Positions 1-9,611 of a DNA stretch of 64,000 bases are shown piece by piece. Source of the DNA: Balamuthia mandrillaris. Its lineage: Eukaryota; Discosea; Longamoebia; Balamuthiidae. The first letter of the stretch is position 1. Each line of letters opens with the position of its first letter. The translations under genes were made by a program, and so were the position numbers. Under the pieces are notes generated by a model. The model was not told where the DNA came from and did not search any database. It saw nothing but the letters and a program-made list of their open reading frames with translations. The stretch is taken from positions 1-64,000 of the forward strand of contig JAVKOQ010000063.1 in assembly GCA_031835245.1 (NCBI GenBank), given 5' to 3'.

Positions 1-681
1 CGTGAAAGGCTTTTTACCCCAGTTGCAACCTGCAGCCAAGGCGAGGAGAGTCACGTTGTGATGCTGTTGCACGCCATAACATTGAACGAGAGGGTCGTAG
101 AGTCGGGAGAGCGAAGGTTCGTAGTCGTTGTGGTGGCAGTGCTGGCGCTGAGGGTTTTTAGGAAAGAGAGAGACGGAGCGACAGAAGACAGTTTGTTTGT
201 AGTAATCCTGACATGAGGCTGTTGTGGGGCCGAAGAGATGAACGCTATTGCCTTCTATCCAGCTGTTTACTCCAATGGGAGGGAGTTTCTTTTTAGGATG
301 AAACGAAACGTAAGCCATATGAAGAACCAAGAAAGGGGAGAGACAACGAAGAATGAAGAACGGAGAAATTGGAATGAAGAAAAGAGATACCAAATAATTG
401 ATAGGTTTCTTTTGTTTGGTGGAGACTTGGGCTTTGAAAGATGGATATATCTTTCCTTCTCTTGAAAACTTTCGAAGAATGTACTTTGCTCGGATCCATT
501 TTTCTTTTCGTTGACTGCATGGAATCATGTTAGTTTCAAAAGGAGGAATATAACAGCATATACGGAACTAAGTATCGTCAGGGGATGGGCGCTTGGTCCG
601 CCATGAGGGAGGTATGTCTTCTTCCCAAACTTTTCGGTGAGCAGCATTTCCTTTCGTCACCAATTCCTACAACACAAAACA

Positions 682-719
<38 letters not shown>

Positions 720-2625
720 GGAGAGAAGAGAAAAGAGAGAGAAAGAGAGGAGAAGAAGAAGAAGAAGAAGAAGAAAAAGAAGAAGAAAAAGAAGAAGAAC
801 AAGAAGAAAACAAGAACAAGAACAAGAACAAGAACAAGAAGAAGAAGAAGAAGAAGAAAAAGAAGAAGAAAAAGAAGAAGAACAAGAAGAAGCAACCTTG
901 ACGGATTCTTCAGTCCACATATCCAGGTCAAGCGACCGTATCTTGGAGATGTGAACACCAAGAGAGCGATGAATGCCAGAACATACCAAACATAAGAATA
1001 CTCCTAAGTTTATGGACACCCATCTTGGCTCTGTTTGTTCAGTATCTTATCGTAAGCTTGCCATTGAAGAAAAAGAAAAAGAAGAGCGAGAACAAGAAGA
1101 ACCTGAATCACCACATTCAACACAAACGTGGTTTTCTGGGAGAGCAGCAAACTGAGAAAGGCTTTCAGGAATAGCTCCGTCTCCGTTTACACAGTCCCTG
1201 CTGCTGTGTCTTCTTATCTTGAACATGGAGCCACGACTGGCGGCTCTTTTCCTCATCGCTTCTGTTCTTTGCTCCAATATGAGATTCGCCAACTCGTCAC
1301 TCTTATCTTTTCCTTTCGCATTCTCGTCCTTCTTTTTATCCTCCTCTCTGTCTTTCTCCCTTTCGCTCCCTCTCTCCTTTGCTTTCTTTTCCAAAGCGCT
1401 CTTGTTCTTGCTGGACGTGGTCGAAACCGTTGCAGCAGCTTTCCTTTGCTTCACCCGTGGACTCTCCTCTGATGATGTTGTCGGTAATGTGGATGATGAC
1501 TTTGATGTCGGCATCCTTGCAGAATAAGCTAGGTCGGTGGGCTCGGGAGAGACTTGATGTTTGATTTTGTTGGGTGTAACGGTGTGTCTGTCCTCTCTGG
1601 TGCGTCTCAGAGTTGGAGTTGTCAACAGCCCTTCGCTCAACTTTTGCATTCTGTTCACCCATTCGTTTTGTTGTTCCGCTTTGTAGATAAAGAAAAGGAG
1701 TCAGCAAGAAGGAAGAAAAAGAGAAAAGAGTAAAGCGAAAAGAAGCAGTGCACCGTTTTCGGCTTGAAAGTGATGAACGAGGTTGGGAGTGGCGATGTCA
1801 AAGCCGTTGTTCTTCGTCACTTTGATGGAACAGAGAAACATGCTTATTTTTCCTGCTGGCTCCAAATCCTGTTTTGTTCATTGTTTGTTGTTCAGCTCCT
1901 TTGTTGTTGGTCTTCTTCTTTTCCTTTCACTTTTCTCATAACAACAAAAAAACAAAAACAAAAAACAAAAAAATAACAAAAAATAACAAAAAATAACAAA
2001 AAATAACAAAAATAACAAAAAATAACAAACAAACAAACAAACAAACAAACAAACAAACAAACAAAAAAAAACAAAAAAAACAAAAAACTAAGAAAATAAA
2101 AAAACAGAAAAGAGAAAAAAAAAGAAAAGAAAAGAAAAACAAAAATAACTTCAAAATAAAAATAAATAAATAAATATAACAAAAAACCAAACAAACCTTT
2201 TTGTTCTTATAGTACAACAACTCGTCCCTCTCGAGCACGCACCAGTGCTTGCGCCACCCTTTTATCAGGTTGGAGCTGAGCTTCAGCAAAAAGCCGGACA
2301 GCACCACGTCGTTCAGCCTGGCCTTCATGGTGGAGGTGCGCGCCCGCGCCGCCGTCTCCTGCATTTCCTTCATGTAGATGGACATCTCTTCCGGCAGGGG
2401 GCTTTCCTCGGGCAACACTCCAGACTCGGCGGCCTCTTCTCCTCCATTTTCAGCAAGAGAAGAAGAAGAGGAAGGGGGTTGTTGATGCGGTGAAGAAGAA
2501 TAAACGGTTGAATGGAGCGTTTCGGCGCGTTGCTTATCTTTTTTGTTGAAGATCTTTCCGATGGAGGAGCCGATGCGAAAGGTGGCCGTTTTTTCCTTCT
2601 CCTCTTTCTCTTTGCTCTTGCTCAT
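1..2625 (-). CDS. PH domain-ArfGAP protein (3' partial)
   Basis: GTPase-activating protein for Arf GTPases, expected on phosphoinositide-rich membranes. Inferred exons on the minus strand are 2625-2197, 1868-1754, 1678-1103, 1030-897, 666-569, 514-391 and 288-1; the phases close across all joins. A PH domain lies near residues 105-180 ([21 protein letters not shown]). A charged Ser/Lys-rich linker of about 160 residues follows. The ArfGAP domain has the zinc motif CVEC...CLVC, the invariant [16 protein letters not shown] segment with its arginine finger, and the distal WIRAKY helix. The last exon stays open for 96 codons to the window edge, so the C-terminus is missing; this is where ACAP-type proteins carry ankyrin repeats, but none is certain here. 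Intron 1 is A/C-rich on the plus strand and another holds a (GAA)n tract. The start is the first ATG before the PH domain. Confidence 0.85.
742..890. repeat. (GAA)n/(CAAGAA)n intronic microsatellite in ArfGAP gene
   Basis: GAA triplets with CAAGAA units, preceded by (GA)n at about 683-714. It lies in the intron between the SVK and ELVTKGN exons of the ArfGAP domain. Confidence 0.9.
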
Positions 2626-3074
2626 TTCGTTCTTGTTGTTGTTGCGGTGGAGGCTTGTGGGCCGGTTGCTCTTCGTTGTTTTTATTCTTTTGCCACCATA
2701 ACAATAATGAAAGCAAAAAAAAGTAACTTTCGTGTTTGGAATTTGCTGAGGTCAATGAATTGTCTTGATCAACCCGCAACCCCTTCTCCCATAATCCGCT
2801 AGACATGATTTTGGGGAAATTCGCTTGGGCCGTTTCTGTTCTCTGTGTAATGTTATTAATAATGTTATTTTTGCAGACATATTACACTAATATTAATATA
2901 CTGCTATATATTACGTTGGTCCATCCAAGTGGTAATAATATTAGGGTCGATTAACCTAATATATCTATTATTCATAATAATATGTGAGTAAATAAACGGC
3001 TATTAGGCGATGATTTCTATGAAGTCTATTAGGTTGAACATATATCTCTATATCAACTATAAAAGAAAAGCAAA
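2626..3074. promoter_or_regulatory. AT-rich divergent promoter with TATTAGG repeats
   Basis: Intergenic DNA between the divergent ArfGAP and F-box-PEX5 genes. The stretch from about 2840 to 3060 is much more AT-rich than its surroundings. It holds an inverted repeat, TATTAGG at 2939-2945 and CCTAATA at 2955-2961, flanking a GTCGATTAA core. Two more TATTAGG copies lie at 3001-3007 and 3027-3033. A TATAAAAG sequence lies about 17 bases before the F-box ATG at 3075; it is either a TATA element with a very short leader or lies inside the 5'UTR. Binding of any factor is inference. Confidence 0.4.
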
Positions 3075-4422
3075 ATGCAAGAGGAGGAAGAAACGATGCT
3101 CACCGCAGAGACCTTCTTTCTGCCCGACGAGATCTTTTTGCAGGTGTTGGAGGGGATCCCTGCAAAGGACCTCCTGGCCTCCGTGTTTCTCGTGTGCAAA
3201 CGGTGGAAGCGTAAAGCGTCCGATGACTCTTTGGTTTGTGTGTTTTTTTTTTTTGTGAGATTTTATTTTTGTTTGTAACCAGAAATTGTTTTTTTTTAAG
3301 TGGAAGTCCAAATGTGCTTTGAGGTGGGGCTCTGATGCGGCCCATGAGGCACAGCACTGTGGCGTCACTGATTGGCTGGCTTACTTTTCTGAAAAGTACT
3401 TTTTTGTTGTTCTCCTCGTTTGCTTTGCTTTGCAGCTTGCTCTCTCTCTCTTCCTCCCTCTCCCTCTCCCTCTCCCTCTCTCCCTCCTCCTCTTTTCTAA
3501 CTTTTCTCTTCTCTTCGTTCGTGTGCTCTCTTTGGTTCATTCTCTTGCCGTCTTGCTGTCTTGCTCTGCTCTCCCTGCTCTCCCTGCTCTCTCTCGGCTC
3601 TCTCTGCTCTCTGCTCTCTTGTTCAAAACATAGAGTTCGATTCGAGGCTTTGCCGCTGTTGCCAGTTACTTACCGCAGCTCCATGAAAGGACCTTACCAG
3701 CCCTATTACTCCAACACTGCTTCCACAGAAGACCTCCTTTCCATCAGGAACTTCTTTGAGGTCGGAGCTTTCTGTTTTCAAGAGGGGCAGCTCGCTGAGG
3801 CAATTCGAGCTTTGGAGGTGGAGGTTGTGCGACATCCTATGAACCATCGAGCTTGGGCCTTGCTTGCCAAAGCTCATATGGAAAACGATTGCGACACACC
3901 GTTCGTTCCTTCTTGTTCTTCTTCTTGTTGTTCTTCTTGTCATAACTTTATGGGTGTTCTTTGTTATCTGCTGCTTTCTACTTTACAATAACGGTTGCTA
4001 ATACCTTTGTTGAACTAGGTCGATTTACTGTGCCTGCACAGCGCTTAGAATAGAACCAAGCAACAGAGACGTTTTGTTGGATTTAGCAGTCAGCTTCATT
4101 AACGAAGTTGAAAGTGGCCATGTTTGTTCTCTCTCACACTCTCCCCCTCCCTCACTACTTTCACTATTAATACTGACGACAACGGAAAAAAACAAAACAC
4201 AAAGGCCAGTTACTTTTTGTCGCAATGGCTGTTATATTCTCCTTACAAAGCCAAGTTGGAGGGCTTTACACAATCCAACGTTTCGATGTTTTCTGAAAAC
4301 GAGTTCGCATCAGCAGGCAATTCACTCTCCGCGTTGAAAAAAGTGTTTTCAGAGATTATCGAGGAGCATCCTGATGACGTTGAAGTTAGAATCACTTTAG
4401 GTTTGGCTTCTCTGCTATTCAT

Positions 4423-4463
<41 letters not shown>

Positions 4464-7023
4464 TTCTCTCTCTTCTCTCTCTCTCTCTCTCGGTTTTCTG
4501 TTCTATTTTCAACATTTCACTTACGGAGACTTGAAAAAAGGCGTGCTGGAAACAGCTTCGTTCGACTTTACAAAAGCAATCCAACATTATGAGCAAGCTC
4601 TTAAAGTGGACCCCACTAACTACGCCTTGTGGAATAAACTTGGTCAGTCTCCTGCATTCTCTTTTAGGTGTTTTTAAACAAGACATCATTCATTAATGCC
4701 ATATTACATTCTATATCAGGAGCAACACGAGCCAACTCTACCCTTGCCCTCCATGCCTGTATGTCCAATCTCTTTCATTTTTCATGATTACCTCTCTAAC
4801 TAATGGAGTTTTACTGAACAATAAGGCCATGCATACCAAGAGGCTCTTCGTTTACGTCCAGGATACGTTCGCTGTTTGGCCAACGTTGGCATCGCCCATC
4901 AATTAATGAACAGTCCTCGGACAGCTGTTGCTTGGTGGACCACTGCTCTCTTGTAAGACCTTTTTCCCCCTCCTTTCTTTTCTTCTTTTTTTTTTCCGTG
5001 TCCTCACTTTCGTTTGTTTACTGCAGGCGCAATCCAAATGCAAGACACATATGGGACTATCTCCGAATGCAATTCTTGGAGGATAACACGGAAACAGCTC
5101 AATTAAAAGAGGCAGTTACACGACAGGACGTTTCTTGGCTGCAAAAACACTTTATTGATGAGGAGACCGAACCTCTTTCCGTCATTCCTCCAAATCACAA
5201 CGAACAAGAAGACAGGCCACCAATATCAACGACTGAATCAACAGTGGACTCTTTTTATCAAGATTGGCTACGAAACATGAATCAAGAGTCGGGGAGTGAG
5301 GATCCTCAAGTAAAAGAAGAAGAAGAAGAAGAAGAAGAAGAAGGAGAAAAAGGAGCACCAGAAGAAATGAAGGAAGAAGAAGCAAAACCACAAGGGCGAT
5401 TGTCATTTGCTGAAGTTATGCGGATGATTCAGGAAGGAAAGACGCCAAGCGATGTTCAGCAGATCGATGATAAGCCGCCAAACCCGAATGCTCCGATTGT
5501 GAAAGGCCAAAGGGCTGCTCCTTTGAAGGTATGTATATGTTTTATTATTTCGTTTTCTCGACGACTTTTCTCTTCCACGAATAACCGAGAATTACTTTCT
5601 TAAATAATAGCCGTGGCAACGTGCTAAGAAAGAAAAAGAAACTACATCAATAGAAAAACAAGCGGTAGCAACACAGCAATTCACCAACAACACTAACAGC
5701 AGTCTTCTTAGCAGTTCAACACTAGCGTCAAACTCTGGTACCAGCAGCAACAGCACGTCAACAGTTGCTTTTAACAACTTGAACCAACAACAAACAGACA
5801 GCACAATCACTTCCAAAGGAATGCCCATATTTACAGTTGACGCTTTCACTTCCAAGGTTCTTTCTTCTTTTTTCTTCTACCCTGTGTTTATTGTTAACTG
5901 CTTATTTCATCATGGTTAGCCTTTTGCAGGAAATCCGGCAGCAGTTTGTCTTCTACCCTTTCCCTCAGCTCTTTCCGAAGCTCTCATGTCAAAGATTGCC
6001 GCCGAAATGAATCTCTCGGAAACAGCTTTCGTTTGTCCTCTTCCTCTAGATCCTCTTTCCTCCACTCCTTCGGCAACAAGTTACAAAACAGCGAAGCGTT
6101 TTGGTCTTCGGTGGTTCACGCCTACCAACGAAGTGGCTTTATGCGGACATGCAACCTTGGCCACCGCACATGTTCTCTTTCATGAAGTTAAAGTTCCGCT
6201 GAACAGCATCACGTTCAGCACTCTTAGTGGAGACCTCATCGTGGAACGCAAACGCGTTGACGAAAGGCAAAAGGAACAAGGAGACTCGGAGGAAGGAACG
6301 ATGATGAGCATGAACTTTCCCCAAGGATTTCCTGAACTGGTGGAAATGCCAGTTGAATCAGTGGTTCTTCCTTTGTTAGGCGCCATGGGTTTACACCTAT
6401 CCGATCTTCTTCCTGTTCCTGCTTCTTCGTCTTTGTCCTCTCTTTCTTCATCTGCATCCTCTCAACTGTTTTCGTTTTGTCAGAAAACGAAAAAGTTGGT
6501 ATTGCACCTCAAGTCAGTTCAGCGGCTGTTAGAAGTGAACCCGGATCAAAAAGCGTTGCTGGCTCTTCGGTTTCCCTCCAATGTTCCTGTTCGCGGTGTT
6601 ATGATTACCACTCTCGGCGGTAACTCTACTCTCTTGTCTTCTTTCCCTTGCTACGAGGGTGAGGAGGCTCTGAGACTAAGAGAAGAAAGCATTGCTGTCT
6701 TTCCAACTTGGGATCGTTACGACTTCATTTCACGGTACTTCTCTCCGTGGAACGGCATTGAAGAGGATCCTGTACTCATTTCTCTCTCACTTCTGTCGTT
6801 GCTTACTTCTGTCTTACGTTTTTTCTGATTTGAAAAGGTAACTGGATCAGCACATACAGTATTGGCTGTTTATTGGAGCGAGCTTTTGGGAAAAGACGAA
6901 CTAAGAGCGTTTCAGGCAAGCAAACGTGGTGGTGAGCTGTTCATCCGGTTGGATCGTAGTAGTGGGCGGGTTAGTTTGGAAGGCACCGCCGTCACAGTGT
7001 TTGGCGGCCGACTTCGTGTTTGA
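3075..7023 (+). CDS. F-box / PEX5 TPR / KPWE-like motif / PhzF isomerase fusion protein
   Basis: Exons 3075-3233, 3301-3395, 3634-3900, 4019-4121, 4205-4400, 4541-4642, 4720-4758, 4826-4952, 5027-5528, 5611-5856, 5920-6771 and 6838-7023 total 2874 nt, exactly 957 codons plus stop. Residues 16-60 are a clear F-box (LPDEIFLQVLEGIPAKDLL, LVCKRW). About 110-450 match the PEX5 TPR domain, the peroxisomal PTS1 receptor: YQPYYSN, WALLAKAHMEND, LLDLAVSFINE, YALWNKLGATRANS, PGYVRCLANVGIAHQ. An acidic linker leads to a SFAEVMRMIQEGKTPSDVQ ... KPWQ module around 490-533, resembling peroxin motifs ending KPWE. From residue 601 there is a PhzF fold with catalytic Glu in MNLSETAFV, the GHAT motif and DPVTGSAH. 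PEX5 normally ends after its TPRs. The KPWQ exon reads without a stop into PhzF. The PEX5-PhzF join is strong. The F-box join is slightly weaker because it crosses a (CT)-rich intron. Confidence 0.8.
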
Positions 7024-7204
7024 ATGAATTCACTTCTTTTCCTTCAACCTCTCTTCTCTCTTTTACTCAATTCCTAACAAACAGACAGTCCGAATGAACA
7101 ATTCAAGTCAACAGAGTACATCACAAAACAGAATACACAACATATTTGAAGTACGTGCACTTTTTTTGCCTTCCTCTTTCCCTTACTGCACCTTTCGTTC
7201 GTTT

Positions 7205-8999
7205 CTAGAAACTGTCTTCACTGGATCTATCGTCTTCCTCAAATGCATCATCACTATCCTTCTCCTTCTCCTTCTCTTCTCCTCCGCTGCTGCTGCCACT
7301 CGTCTTGGTTGACGACAACGAAGTCGACGAAGAGGAAGAGCTCGACGGCAGCTTCTCCACTGATTTTTTCCAAAATCTCCACCCACTGGCCTTCCTCTTG
7401 TGCCCCATAGCAGCCGGTGTCTTGGCTGCCTCCGATGCTCCTCCCCCATTCACCGGCAGCTTCAAGGCCGTCTCCTTGGGTACGGCTTCCTCCCTCTCCA
7501 CCCCCCTCCACACCATGATGACGTTGCCGGCGCTGCCACAGAGCAAGCCGTTGCTGCAGACCTTGATGACTCTAACTCCCTTCTCATTCTCATCCCTCAG
7601 CACGAACTGGGACTTGCCCTCTGCATCCCAGATGTAAACTCCTCTCGAGTCAAAATGACCGCTGCTCACCAACAAGCCTTTCCACACTTTGAGGCAAAAT
7701 ACACCGCTGCGTGGCCCCTCGATGACTCTTAGGCACTCTCCGCTCTCCCTCCACACTCGGATGGTCTTATCGCTGCTGCCGCTATAGAGCTGGTCGCCCC
7801 AGGCCAGCAGGCAGTTGACCTGGCCGGTGTGGCCAGTGAGGATCACGTCTGCGGTGCCTTCCTTCAAGTTCCAGCCACGAATGGAGAAGTCCTTGCTGCC
7901 GCTCCAGAGTTTGCGCTTCCAGCTCTTCAGGCAGAGCACGCCGTTGTCGTGCCCTTCCAAGATCTTTATACATTTGCCCTGTTGGTTCCACACGCGGATG
8001 CGCTCCATCTTTTGCCCGCTGGAGATGAGGTAAGAGCGGGACTTGCCCCGAAGAATCTTCAGGCAGTTGATGGTATCCTCGCTCCCTTCCATCACCATCG
8101 CGCAGGAGAGGTTCTCCCGCCAGCAGCGAATGGTTTTGTCCATCGACCCCGTTACCAGAAAGTTCCCCCAACCTTTGAAAGCAGAGAAACGGATGAGACG
8201 GAAGCATTGCATAAGGAAGACGAACGAGAGCGAGAGAGAGACAGACAGACGAGAGAGAGAGAGAGAGACAGAGAGAGACAGAGAGAGAGAGAGAGACAGA
8301 GAGAGAGAAAAGAAACTGTGGAACGAATAAAGAAAAGAACAGCACCTTTGAGAGCGTAGATTCCAGACTCGTGGCCCAGTAGTTTGCCCTTCTCCAAGAA
8401 ACGCAAACCCCTTGGGCCTCTATCCTCCTCCCACACGATAACGGAGGCGTCATTGCTGCCAGTCCACAGCTTGTTCTTCCAGATGGCCATGCACTTGACC
8501 ACGTTCTTGTGTCCCCTCATCACGCTCGAGTGTGCCTCCTCTCCTGGCCACGAGTCTTCCAACTGTGAAATCTGTGTGTTCGAGAAGCAGGAAGCAAGGT
8601 AGAAGAAATGAAGTGCCCAACCAGTGAACAAACAAGCATTAATGAAAGAGAGAGTCAAAAGTTTGTTACCTCCCAAGCTCGTATTGTGTCATCCCCGCTT
8701 CCACTCAACAGACAGTCTTTCCACACTTTCATGCACTCGACCCATCCGTTTCCGAAATGGCCTCTCAGAACGCCCACCTCCTCCACGTCAAAGTGAGTCA
8801 ACAGCTCTTTGTCCATGGGTTCCTCCTGGGTTGCCTTCCGCGGATGGGCTGTGGCCACGGCACCGGAGGTCAGAGGCCCGACGGAAGCTCGCAGAGGACT
8901 ACGCGCATTTGTAGGAGAGTTGAGCGGGCTTTCGTAGGTGGCCAGTACCTCATTGAAGCTTGTTTTCCGAGAGAGTGAATTTGAAGTGCCACCGTTCAT
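7205..8999 (-). CDS. WD40 repeat protein
   Basis: Exons 8999-8670, 8571-8346 and 8172-7205 give 507 residues with clean phase closure. About 100 residues of Ser/Ala-rich N-terminus are followed by seven or more WD40 repeats. They are typified by GSGDDTIRAWE, GSNDASVIVWE, GSMDKTIRCWRE, GSKDFSIRGWN and GSSDKTIRVWRE, and many repeats carry a Cys-Leu-Lys-x-Trp strand. The C-terminal tail is low complexity: basic, then Ser-rich, then acidic. It should fold as a beta-propeller scaffold; no catalytic domain is visible. The repeat style resembles propellers of E3 ligase adaptors and amoebozoan signalling proteins, but no partner can be named. An upstream in-frame ATG near 9080 would add a hydrophobic, promoter-like leader, so 8999 is preferred. 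The gene is convergent with the PEX5-PhzF gene, about 180 bases away. Confidence 0.85.
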
Positions 9000-9611
9000 T
9001 ATTATAAGGACGAAATAAAAAGAAGTTGCAGTTGTGTTCTTGGTCCAATACAAGTGGTAAAAATAGTAGATAGAAGGCACCGCTTTCTCCCCGAACTTTG
9101 TCTTTGAGAAAGAAAATACACTGCTATAGTGGCTTGAAGAGAGGACTCCGATTTCCCTCCGAAATCCCTCCGGTCCGTTTGGAACACTTCAAGGTCCTTC
9201 CCAGTCTGGCCCACCTCCTCTGCTGCCCGACCGCGCAGCTCTACAAGCAACACAGACCTCCTTCCAAAAAAGAATGGCAAATGCTTTTTTTTTTTTTTGC
9301 TTTGTTTGATAGTGTATATATGCGTGAGACTTGTGGTTTTGTTGTTTGTCCAACAGGTTTTCCCATTTTTGGGGCATTATTCCTTTTATAGATTCTAAAC
9401 GAGGAGTCATTTAAAAATAGCCCTTTAAAAGGCCCATCAGGATGTTCGTGTCGACCCGAAATATTATGTCCGCGTCGACGCGATAAAAATGAATATTCTT
9501 CGATCATGGAATGTTCAACATTCCATTTGTTCATGCGCGTAAACTGTTCATATTGCTTATCTTTGTAGAAAAAGTTTGGTGTTGTTTGTTTGTGTACAAT
9601 GAAGTCCATGG
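9000..9611. promoter_or_regulatory. Intergenic region with GTCGAC sites and a palindrome
   Basis: Lies between the WD40 gene start and the end of the first receptor gene; no convincing gene was seen. It contains CCCTTTAAAAGG near 9422, GTGTCGACCCGAAATA near 9450, CGCGTCGACGCG near 9470, and an odd palindrome TGGAATGTTCAACATTCCA at 9507-9525 with two 9-base arms around one base. The GTCGAC elements recur in other intergenic regions of the window. A promoter role for the WD40 gene is likely from position but unproved. Confidence 0.35.

Noticed and set aside
578-1019. Long overlapping open frames of Arg/Lys/Glu or Phe/Leu/Ser on both strands
   Set aside because: They are translations of the (GA)n/(GAA)n microsatellite; the real coding there is the spliced ArfGAP exons.
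3631-3660. GTTCGATTCGAGG resembling a tRNA T-loop
   Set aside because: It is the start of a PEX5-fusion exon; no cloverleaf stems surround it.
9098-9391. Plus-strand 97-codon ORF
   Set aside because: It is antisense to the WD40 promoter region, ends in a poly-T stretch and has no domain.
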